From NCBI GenBank assembly GCA_905221605.1, contig CAJNDS010002281.1, positions 340,001-404,000 of the forward strand: a DNA stretch of 64,000 bases, in the 5' to 3' direction. Of this stretch, positions 12,501 through 21,900 are shown piece by piece (within the stretch, counting starts at the first letter, position 1; each line of letters starts with the position of its first letter). The notes beneath the pieces were generated by a model, which saw nothing but the letters and a program-made list of their open reading frames with translations, had not been told where the DNA came from and did no database searches. This DNA comes from Symbiodinium natans. Its lineage: Eukaryota > Sar > Dinophyceae > Suessiales > Symbiodiniaceae. A program made the position numbers and the translations under genes.

Positions 12501-14063
12501 CCTAAACCCTAAACCCTAAACCCTAAACCCTAAACCCTAGACCCTAAACCCTAAACCCTAAACCCTAAACCCTACGCCCAAGAAGCCCTGAGGATGACCC
12601 TCCTGGCCCCCGGACGCGGCTGCCTTACGTCGAGGCTGCCTCGCAGACGGCCAGGCCTCTCAAAGGGTTTCAGGGGGTTTAGGGTTTAGGGTTTAGGGTT
12701 TAGGGTTTAGGGTTTAGGGTTTAGGGTTAGGGGGTTAGGGTTTAGGGTTTGGGGTTTAGGGTTTGGGGTTTGGGGTTTGGGGTTTAGGGTTTAGGGTCTA
12801 GGGGTCTTGTTGGGTTTTTTCGGGCTTAGGGTTTTTGCAGTAGGGCTTTTAGGGCTCCTGGGCATCTATTGTTTCTGGCTCTTCTCTTTCGATTTGAGAG
12901 GGTTTAGGGTGCAGCGGGCCTGGAGGGTTAGAGGGTAACACTCCAAGTTCTCGCCAGCACCCCCAGACCAAAGCCCAAACCCAAGAAGATGAAGCTTGTA
13001 CACCCTAGCCACCACCCCCACCCGCCCCCCCTCACCCCCTAAGCCCTAAGTAGCCCTAAGTAGCCCTAAACCCTAAACCCTAAACCCTAAACCCTGAACC
13101 CTAAACCCTAAACCCTAAACCCCTAAATTTTCCTGAAGTCCTCACAGGCAGGCGGCGGATCGGAAGTTGGAGAGTTTGGCCCTCCACCCTTTGACCCAGA
13201 TCCTGGAGGCGTGCGGGGTTCAGGGTGTAGGGTGTAGGGTTTAGGGTTTAGCGTTCAATGAATCTTTTCGGGCGTTGAGACTTCTAGGGGGGGGGGGGTA
13301 GGTTGCAGAGGTCTTGAGGGCTTTTTTGGCGTTTAGTTGGTTTTCTTGTCTCTGTTTGCTCGAGGATTGGGCCTGTGCTGTTACCCTAAACCCTAAACCC
13401 TAAACCCTAAACCCTAAACCCTAAACCCTAAACCCTAAACCCTAAACCCTAGTATACACTTGGCAGAAAGAAGCAAGACCTAGACATGACCAAGCAGCCG
13501 ACAGGGCGGGGGGTTCAAGGGGTGCATGTAACCCCAAGGTTCCCCAATATTCCCCCACTACTCCCTGAAGCTTCCCTAAGATTCCCCAGGTACCTGCCCC
13601 CATTGAACCCCTAGCCCTAAACCCTAAACCCTAAACCCTAAACCCTTGAACCCCCCTCCCTTAAGAACCCTAGAATAACAATGGACATCGACAGACTGAC
13701 CTCAATCAAGCCACCCCCTAAGATAAAGGGACGTGAGTGCGGGAGCCCCAAACAGGGAGCCCCAAGAATGTAGTCGGAATACAATAGGAACATACCTACC
13801 CCCGGGTCCGTATGTCCTTGTATATTCCTATTATATCCTTTGGGTTCGATTACCCGCCCCCCCTTCAACCCCCCCCCCCCCCCCAAACAAACCCTAAACC
13901 CTCAACCCTCAACCCTAAACCCTAAACCCTAAACCCTAAACCCCAAACCCTAAACCCTTAAGAAGCCTTCCGGCCTTCCGAGGTGGTGTTGCTCGGGCGC
14001 CTGTCTTCGGACGGACGCGCCCTGCTACTGCAGCTTCCTGCCGAGGTCCATCTAGCTGCCTAA
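4364..14063 (+). CDS. Unidentified multi-exon gene (about 13 exons, 5' end unresolved)
   Basis: Proposed exons: 4364-4427, 4952-5048, 5382-5436, 6698-6770, 8065-8156, 8489-8582, 9363-9520, 10637-10745, 11429-11482, 12015-12071, 12593-12666, 13148-13217 and 13983-14063. Phases chain from 4952 to the TAA at 14061-14063 (about 338 codons), although three donors were chosen among several GTs in the repeat. The most protein-like pieces are RGKEYEDP (8489 exon), an Arg/Gly-rich RGG-box-like stretch followed by a helix ELFRAALAAALGSRG (9363 exon), SGHEVHLGYTEEASPSSPVQ (10637 exon), RKLESLALHPLTQILEAC (13148 exon) and VVLLGRLSSDGRALLLQLPA (last exon). An RGG box would suggest RNA binding, but that is inference from composition. 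The last exon is followed by CCCTAAA, not TTTAGGG. No ATG was identified for the first exon. Confidence 0.45.
5038..5302. repeat. Inverted telomeric arms of one intron
   Basis: TTTAGGG 5038-5120, then about 70 bp of loop, then CCCTAAA 5187-5302, then exon 5382. This is a clear example of the intron hairpin layout. Confidence 0.9.
5590..6035 (+). repeat. Minisatellite of about 107 bp, roughly four copies
   Basis: The phrase GATAATTAGGGTCTATGGG recurs near 5672, 5780, 5886 and 5993. The unit contains GGGTTTATAATGAT and AGGGTGTCAAGGGTC. It begins directly after a TTTAGGG array and is built from degenerate telomeric units. Confidence 0.85.
6207..6424 (+). repeat. Long CCCTAAA array
   Basis: About 31 units with one shortened unit near 6350. 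It is followed 70 bp later by a TTTAGGG array (6490-6583). Confidence 0.95.
6771..8064. other. Long intron interior with open frames and an AT-rich repeat
   Basis: It contains minus-strand open frames at 6888-7139 and 6962-7225 (up to 87 codons) that I do not recognise, and an AT-rich dispersed repeat at 7276-7366. The rest shows no clear feature. Confidence 0.3.
7276..7366 (+). repeat. AT-rich dispersed repeat, copy 1
   Basis: It shares GTACTTAAAC, TACTAT and CCAACCATG blocks in the same order with 30290-30372. Confidence 0.6.
9520..9610 (+). repeat. TTGAGGG variant array merging into TTTAGGG
   Basis: Nine or so GTTGAGG units precede canonical units, a locally homogenised variant. Confidence 0.9.
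10958..11058. mobile_element. Family D MITE-like element
   Basis: TTGGAGTACTATACTTTAAT ... TTATAGGGTCTACTCCAAAG; interior CTGGGTTCCTATTATAGCTA is shared with the other copies. Confidence 0.8.
11715..11986 (+). repeat. CCCTAAA array with CCCGAAA, CCCTAAG and CCCTGAA sub-blocks
   Basis: Variant units occur in clusters, for example CCCTAAG x6 at about 11917-11951 and CCCGAAA x4 at about 11823-11850. Confidence 0.9.
13506..13612. mobile_element. Family B MITE-like element
   Basis: It starts GGGGGGTTCAAGGGG and ends CCCCCATTGAACCCC, with the shared core AAGGTTCCCCAATA and ACTACTCCC. Confidence 0.7.
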
Positions 14064-14288
14064 AACCCTAAACCCTAAACCCTAAACCCTAAACCCTAAA
14101 CCCTAAACCCTAAACCCTAAACCCTAATCCCTAAACCCTAAACCCTAAACCCCAGGGTTCTAGGGTACTGGGGGCTTCGCATTCGGGGCTTCAAGGGCTC
14201 TAAGGGGCCTGTGGCTATTTGGAATGTTTAGGGTTTAGGGTTTAGGGTTTAGGGTTGAGGAGGGTTTAGGGTGTAGGCTACAGGGGGC

Positions 14289-14480
14289 ATGGTATGCGGA
14301 ACACTTGCAAGGCCTTCGTCACTGGCTGCGCAAGAAGGACCTTGTCTGCAGTCTGACGGACCACGAGGGCGCCGTCCGGAGCGCGCGCGCGCGCGCGCGC
14401 GTGGCAACGTCACCTGCTCGGCTGCGGTTGCCACGCCCTGCAGCTGGCAGTGAAGCACGCGCTGCCTGCACTTCGCCCCT
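14289..14480 (+). CDS. Coding-like segment with a frame conflict at a (GC)n run
   Basis: Two protein-like + strand frames meet at the alternating GC run 14381-14401: LRHWLRKKDLVCSLTDHEGA upstream and CHALQLAVKHALPALRP then TGA (14478-14480) downstream, offset by one frame. An ATG at 14289 opens a third frame. It lies just 5' of the next gene model and could be its first exon, an exon with a run-length error, or a relic. All three minus-strand frames are also long, so coding status is uncertain. Confidence 0.25.
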
Positions 14481-15334
14481 GAGGAAGACAACGAAGTCAG
14501 GGGCTGGGTGGAGACAAGAACTCCGCCAGCCTGTCTTAGACAACGACTCCTGAGCCTTGAGCCCCACCCTAGACCATTATAAAGCACCTCAAGCCCGAGA
14601 CCCTAACCATCAAACCCCTAAAACCCTTAAAGCGCCTAAACTCCTAAAAACCCCAGACCCCTCCCTAGGCCCTAGACCCTAAACCCGAACCGTAAGCCCC
14701 AAAGCGGTATTCATACTGTAGACCGTAACTCCATGCAAGCTTGTCAGTGCATGCGACTTTTTGAGAAATTTGGAGAGTACTCGCGAAGTAGAGGAATGAA
14801 GAGCAAATTGGCCCTAAAGCCTTAAACCCCCAAACATCCCCAAACCCCTAAAAACCTATATCCTAAACCCCACTCTAGGCCAACCCCCCCCCCCCCCCCT
14901 TCAAACCGCACCTTAACCCCCAACCGCACCCCAAGCAATAAACACCACCCTAAACCCTAAACCCGTAAACCCCTTTAGACCCTAAACCCGAGCTTTCTTT
15001 CGGACTCCAGAACAAATTTAGGGTGTAGGGTTGAGGGTTTAGGGCGTATAGGCTTGAGGGGCTTAGGGTGTGGGGTTCAGGGTATAGGGCTTGCTATGTG
15101 CCCTTGGCCTCTTTGGGAAGATTCTAGGTGCTTCAGTTTAAGGACCGTGCTAGGCAAGCCATCGATCCTAAGTCCCCGAAGCCTTAAATCCTAAAGCCCC
15201 TGAAGCCCGTAGACCCTAATCCTTCGACACCCTAATCCCTAAACCCTAAACCCTACACCCTAAACCCTAAACCCTACACCCTACACCCTACACCCTAAAG
15301 CCTAAACCCTAAACCCCAAACTCCTCCCTCCCAG

Positions 15335-17878
15335 GGCGACGGCGCTCAAGCCCTGGCGCGCGGGCTCGTCTCCGCAAGCTGGTCGGGGGTAGCGGGGGGG
15401 GGGGGGGGTGTTAGGGTTTAGGGTTTAGGGTTTGGGGCAACAGGGCTTAGGGTTTAGGGTTTGGGGTTTGGGGTCTGGGGTTGGGATGTTCCCCGCTTTA
15501 CCAACAGTCCTTAAGAGGGATTTAGGGGTTTAGGGTTTGGGGTTTAGGGGTTTGGAAGGGGCTGAGGAGGTTCGGGTTTGCAGGGTTTAGGGTTGGAAGC
15601 CCTCCTTTGTGGAGGGCTTCGGGTTTAGGGGCGAGCTGAAATGCCCGGCACATCTACGATCTTAAGCCAGGATTCATCCGTCTCATCCTTGTGATGCGAA
15701 CACAAAAGCTAGACCTTAAGAACCCAACACCTACTTTGCTGTAGGTTCTGATTTGTTTACCCCTTGCTAGGATACTTTAGTAACCTACAAAACATGGGTT
15801 GTGGGTCGTTAAAGTGCACCCTCAACCCTCCACTGGAGGTTTCTAGAGCTATTGAGGGCTTGTAGAAATTAGAGTTAGTATTGTTGTTTGTTCGGGCTTG
15901 CGGGGTTTTACGTGCGAGGCCCTTTTTAATTAGGGGTTAGGTTTTTTAGGATCCGTGGAAGTTTTCATCTCAAACATCGCCTAAACCATGCACTTTAGGG
16001 TTTGGTGTTTAGGGTTTGGGGTTTAGGGTTTAGGGGTTTGGGTGGTCCATAAAGCCTTGAGCCCTCTAACCTTCAGCAGCCCTTCCTTGAAATAAGCCCC
16101 CTAAACCCTCAGCCCTCAGCCCTCAGCCCTCAACCCTAAACCCTAAACCCTAAACCCTAAACCCTAAACCCTAAACCCTAAACCCTAAACCCTAAACCCT
16201 AAACCCTCAACCCTCAACCCTAAACCCTAAACCCTAAACCCTAAACCCTAAACCCTTCCTTGAGGTGGCGTGACCTCATGCTCTGTCCGCCGGCCTTCGC
16301 CTACGTCTCCACACGCCTTGGCGAAGGGGAGGCGTGCTTGGCCGGGTGTGTACAAGAAGGTTCATAGTACAATTTGTTGTTCCCCAGGTTTAGGGTTTAG
16401 GGTTTAGGGTTTAGGGTTTAGGGTTTAGGGTTTAGGGTTTAGGGTTTAGGGTTCATGGACTGTACCTAGAACCCACTTGTAAGCCGTGCCCTAATATGGT
16501 TATAAGTACAGTGATAAGTACAGTTAGAATCGGTTCATAAGTTCCATGAGCCTCCAAGTACGGGTGGGAGAAGGCGCAGAGCCTAGGGTTCAGGGTTTAG
16601 GGTCAATAAGGTCTAACCCTAAACCCTGATCCCTGAACTTTACAGTAAGAGTTTCAGGGGGGGGGGGAGGGGGGGTTACGGCCATTGGGGTCCTTTTACC
16701 ATTCATAGCTTAGGCTGAGTGAAAATCATGCGGGTGTGACACTTGGAAGCAAGGATCAGAACCGATGCGTACCCTAAACCCTAAACCCCAAATCCCAAAC
16801 CCTAAACCCTAAACCCTAAACCCTAAACCCTAAACCCTAAACCCTAAACCCCAAACCCTAAACCCCAAACCCCAAACCCTAAACCCCAAACCCTAAACCC
16901 TAAACCCTAAACCCTAAACCCTAAACCCCTGTAAGCCCCAAGCCCCTTGCGAGGAGCTGCGGTGGCTCCAAGGGCTGCAGGTGAAGCACGGCGACACCTC
17001 GAGGTCCCAGAGGTTGATCATGTCGGGGTTTAGGGTTTAGGGTTTAGGGTTTAGGGTTTGGGGTTTAGGGTTTGGGGTTTGGGGTTTAGGGTTTAGGGTT
17101 TAGGGTTTAGGGTTAGGGTTTAGGGTTTAGGGTGTTTAGTGTGTTTAGGGTGTTTGGGAGGTTTAGGGTGTTTAGGGTTTGGGGTTTTTGGGTTTAGGGT
17201 CTCGGGAGTGTAGGGTTTGGGGTTTCGTTTCGAGTTTAGGGTGTTGGGGGTTTGGGGTTTGTGGGTTTGGTTTCGATTTAGAGGTTTGGGGCGTGGGTTT
17301 GGGGTCCAGGGTTTGGGGTTTGGTTTCGAGGTTAGGGTTTGGGGTGTACGGTTTTAGGGTTTCGGGTTTGGTTTCCAGATCAGGGTTTGGGCAGAATGGC
17401 TTTTGTAACCTCGCACGCTACGAAATGGTAAGTAGTCACCCTGATTGATTTTGGGGCGTTCCTCTTATAGCGGCATGGGTAAAATCTAGGCAAGGCTTCA
17501 CTTGGGTTTTTGGGATTGGCGCTGGTTTAGGGCTTAAGGGTTTCGGGTTTTGGGGAGTTGCGATACAGCGTTTCATGTGGCATTGTGTTTTGAGGGGTTA
17601 TGGAGTGTAGGGTATGGTTTAAGGCTTTTGGGTTCCCAAAGCCTTCAGGGTTTGGGGTTGTCTAGAATAGAAGGTCATCGCACTCTTGCTCCGGTGCTGG
17701 CAAAAGTGCTGAGGCGCACCCCTTCAAAACCAAAAGGGGCGTTCGGCCAGTTGGGCCGGCAAACGCGGCATGGTGGCAACTGCCAAGAGCTTCCGGAAGC
17801 AAGATCGCAAAGGTTACGCCAACGCGACGCAGAAGACTTGCGAGCGAGTGCTCCCTAAACCCTAACCCTAAGCCCTAA
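15335..17878 (+). CDS. Unidentified gene, 6 proposed exons, stop supplied by CCCTAA
   Basis: Exons 15335-15388 (acceptor CTCCCTCCCAG), 16265-16345, 16943-17027, 17395-17427 (donor GTAAGT, the best match to consensus in the window), an 8-nt microexon 17471-17478, and 17674-17878. Phases chain through all of them. Readable pieces are LMLCPPAFAYVSTRLGEGE (16265 exon) and, in the last exon, a basic tail with KVTPTRRRRLASE. The stop TAA at 17876-17878 is formed inside CCCTAAG repeats. The intron 17428-17470 is only 43 nt and has a CTGATTGAT branch-site-like motif and no telomeric arms. The first exon is unresolved (see 14289-14480). No family recognised. Confidence 0.42.
15481..15520. mobile_element. 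Family A MITE, left half only
   Basis: TTGGGATGTTCCCCGCTTTA then ACAGTCCTTAAGAGGGAT; the right inverted repeat is missing. Confidence 0.55.
16132..16255 (+). repeat. CCCTAAA array before exon 16265
   Basis: About seventeen units, including two CCCTCAA, end 9 bp before the acceptor. Confidence 0.9.
16450..16560. mobile_element. Family C MITE-like element
   Basis: GGTTCATGGACTGTACC ... GTTCCATGAGCCTCCAAGTA. The left end is fused to a TTTAGGG array. Confidence 0.7.
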
Positions 17879-18190
17879 GCCCTAAGCCGCCGAAGCACCT
17901 AAGATTCTAGGGGAAATTTAATGGTCCCTCAATATGGTGCCTTAGCTTCTTCAAAGGGTTCTGAAGCATGGGCCCTTGTGTTTTATAGGGTATATCAGGG
18001 GTATATAAGGGTTCCCCAATGAAGGGCCCACAAAAAGGGGACCATGTATAGCGACCTTTAAGAAAGATGGTGCGACATGTAGCACGCAAATTGAAGTAGG
18101 GGCTAAAACCCCGAAACGAGTAGACCCCGGTCGTGTCTTCATTCGCCGGTTGTGAGAGTTAGGTCCCTTACGTGTCCTTTTGAAGTCTTA

Positions 18191-18428
18191 GGGTAGTTAC
18201 ATGGTCCCTTCTTACTGTCGCATATACCCTTTATATACCCCCTTATATACCCCCCTATGTACCCCCCATATACCCCCTATATGCCCCCTATATGCCCTAT
18301 ATACCCCTATATACCCCCTATATACCCCCTATGTACCCCCTATCTATATACCCTCTAGAATACAAGGGCCCATACTTCAGAACCCTTTAAAGAAGGTCAG
18401 GGACCATATTAGGGGCCCATGAAACTAC
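18191..18428. mobile_element. Family E palindromic element with internal TATACCCCC repeats
   Basis: GGGTAGTTACATGGTCCC at the left and GGGCCCATGAAACTACCC at the right are inverted copies. The middle is about 100 bp of TATACCCCC-like units. Partial relatives lie at about 10095-10165 and 17915-17970. Confidence 0.7.
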
Positions 18429-18970
18429 CCTTGGATTCTGAGTACTTTAACCCTAAACCCTAAACCCTAAACCCTAACCCGAAACCCTAAACCTTAAACC
18501 CTAAACCCTAAACCCTAGACCCAAACCCTGAACCCTAAACCCTAAACTAAACCCTAAACCCTAACCCTATAAACTCTAAACCCTAAACCCTGAACCTTCA
18601 ACATGCCTAAGCCCGAAACCCAAACCTCTAAACGTGTGAAATCCTGAGCCCCTTTTTTTGCCTATAAGATCAAAACCTCTCAAGCCCTAAACCCTAACCA
18701 CCCAAACACCCCAAACACCCTACTCGTAATTAGGCTCCCTAACACCCCTAAACCCTAGACGCCCTAAACGCCCTAAACACCCTGAACGCCTTAAGCGCCC
18801 TAAAGACTCTACACCCTAAACCCCGAAACGCCCTAAACGCCTTAAAGACCCTCAAACCCTATAAGCCCTAAACCCCTAAACGTCCTCAACACTTTCTCTA
18901 AACCCCATTACCTCTAAAAGCCCAAAACCCTAAACCCTAAACCCTCTTACCTCCAAAAGCCCCAAGCCAG

Positions 18971-21900
18971 GTGCATCGACGAACACTTCCTACAGGGGTC
19001 TCCCCTGGCGGCTCGCCGAACTACAGGGGCCTCCAAATAGCCCAAGTAAGGTTTGGGATTGAGGGTTTGGGGTTTGGGGTTTAGGGTTTAGGGTTCAGGG
19101 TTTTGGGGCGCTAGCTGCTGGCTTCGCGCAGCTTCTTCTGCAGCCATCGACCCTGCGTTGGAAGAGCAGGAGCAGCTGCGTGACTTAGTTGCGCGCATGA
19201 GCAGCAGCGATGCGACCCTGTTGCATGGCAGTTTCCGCAATGATCTGTGACAGCGGGTTGAAGAAGCCCTGGGCTCGACGTTGTCTCGTCAGAGCCTCGG
19301 AGACCCGGATGCGTTGCAGTGGCCGGACGCTATGCGACCATGCTGTCGCAGCCGTCACAGTCAGCAGCAGAATCTTCCGCTGCTGCGTCTGAGCTGCCTG
19401 CATTATCGTCTTCACTGTAGGGTTTCCAGGGTTTAGGGTTTTGTCTGTTTACGGGCTTAGGCTTTTCAAAGGGTTTACACTTTACAGGGTTCAGGGTCTA
19501 TTCTGGGTACGGGTTTGGGAGGGTTTTTGTTGGCCCCAGGTGGAGCTACTGTTTGGGATGCTTCAAAAGACACAGTTTCGCAGCCTTTTATTAGGAATAT
19601 ACCCGAAACCCTAAACGAGGGAAAATCGAAGTACCTGTCTGTATCATCATTCGGGATCAAAAAATGGTCTTGGGGGGCGGGGGGGGGGGCAGCCCCCCAA
19701 GCCCAAAAAATAGAAATCCCTTCAAAACCCTAAAAGCCCTAGTTACAAAACCCTCCCTGTAAAGCCCTACAACGCCCTGTAAAACCCTATAAACCCTCCT
19801 TGTAAAAACCTGTGAAACCTTCAACCCCTAAACCCCAAAACCCGAAGAGGTTACTCGGAGAACTGTACTTGTTTAACCCAAGGTAGGGTACGTATAAAGC
19901 CCTAAGTACTTTGAAGTACTCTTCAGGGTAGTAGGGTTCAGGGTTTCGGGTTTAGAGTTTAGGGGTGAACCTCGAAGTACCACCTACTGCATGTGGAGAT
20001 GATGCCTTCCTTGCAGTGACGGCTTGGGGATTCGGGCACGCCCGAAGCCCTACATGCTTGTGTGGTTGAAGGCTGGGCAAGTACACGCTCAACCTTAAAC
20101 CCTAAACCCTAAACCCTGAACCCTGAACCCTGAACCCTGAACCCTGAACCCTGAACCCTAAACCCTAAACCCTACTTACAAGTATGCAGATATAGAACCC
20201 AGGACAACCTGGGTGGGCTCTTCGTGGCCACTGCACGGCTCCCGCCTGTGGGTGAGGTATCCGAGGCTTCGATCTCGCAGGCAGGGGATGGGGTGGGTTT
20301 AGGGTTTTAGGGTTTAGGGTTTAGGGTTTAGGGTTTAGGGTTTAGGGTTTAGGGTTTAGGGTTTCGGGTTTCGGGAGTGTAGGGTTTAGGGCTTAGGGCT
20401 TAGGACTTTAGGGTTAGGGTCTAGGGGTTGGGGGTTTAGGGAGTTTAGGGGTAAGGGCTCTAGGGGTGCAGGGGTTCAGGAGTTTAGGGGGTTTGGGGGT
20501 TTAAGGGTTTAGGGGTTTGGGGGTTTGGGCTTTTCCGAGGCTTAGGCGAAAGGCTAGGGTTAGGGGGGGGTTTATAGTATATTGTAAGGTTGGGTCCTGC
20601 AGCCTTATTCAACCCTAAAACAACCCCATACACCTTACTGAGCCTCATCTACGTACGGTAGCCCTACACCCTTCAGTCCCTAAGGCCCTTAGGCCCTGAC
20701 ACCCTAAAACCTAAATCCCTGACACCGCTAAAGCTCCTAACCCTTGAAACATCAAAACCCCAAACGCTAAGCTCCTAAACCCCAAAACACCTCAAGCCCT
20801 AACCCTAGCATCTAACACCCCTAAGCATAACCCTCTACCCCAAAGCCCGAAACCCGAAAAGCCCTGAACCAAAACCGCTAAAACACTAACACCCTGAGCC
20901 CTTAAACCCAAAACCCCCAAAACCCCTAAAACCCCCAAACCCTTAAACCCTAAACCCGGAATGCTCAACCCCTAGGATTCCTGAACCCGCTTCATGCTCG
21001 GTTCTCCCTAAAACCCTAAACCCTAAACCCTAAACCCTAAACCCCAAACCCTAAGCCCTAAGCCCTAAACCCTAAGCCCTAAACCCTAAACCCTAAACCC
21101 TAAACCCTAAACCCTAAACCCTAAACCCTAAACCCAACATCCGCAAGGCAAGGAGCTGTCTGAGGCGCCTACACGTCCAAGCCGAGGCGCATTTTGGGGT
21201 TTTGGGGGTTTTGGGGGTTTTGGGGGTTTTGGGGGGTTTGGGGGTTTGGGGGGTTTGGGGGGTTTGGGGGGTTTGGGGGGTTTGGGCGGTTTGGGGGGTT
21301 TGGGGGGTTTTGGGGGTTTTGGGGGTTTTGGGGTTTTGGCCAATCAGGCGTCACTGGATGCTTGTTGGCGGCTAAAACCACCACCTAAAGCCTTAATTTT
21401 CAAGCCCCTCAAGCCCCTCAAGCCCCTCAACCCCCAAACCCTGAGACTTAATCCCTACAACCAACCACGAAGCCCCTGGAACCCCTCAAAACCTCTACAC
21501 CCTCAAAACCCACCTAAGCCCCCCAAAAGCCCCCCTCCCCCCCAAATCCGAAACCCCCCAAACCCCCGTACATCCTGAATCCTAGGCCCCCTAAACCCTG
21601 AACCCCCTTTAGCCCTAAACTCAAACAACTCAAAACCCTAAAGCCCTAAACCCCAAACGCCCTTGTAACCCGTAAGCCCCAAACCCCCATGTGCCGAAAC
21701 CCCTATGCCGAACAGGCATCCGCCCATGGTCTGTCCAAGCGGCTTGTCAGACATCCGTGGGGCTGGAGGTTCAGGGTTTGGGGGTCTGGGGATTTTAACC
21801 AGGGTTTACAAGAATTTAAGCGTACAGGGTTCAAGGTTTGGGGTCTGGACATGTAGGGTTTCGGATGTAGGGTTTGGGGTTTACACGTACAGGGCTTTTG

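Noticed and set aside
21128-21388. Pro/Lys and Gly/Phe repeat ORFs
   Set aside because: Simple translation of a 9-bp minisatellite.
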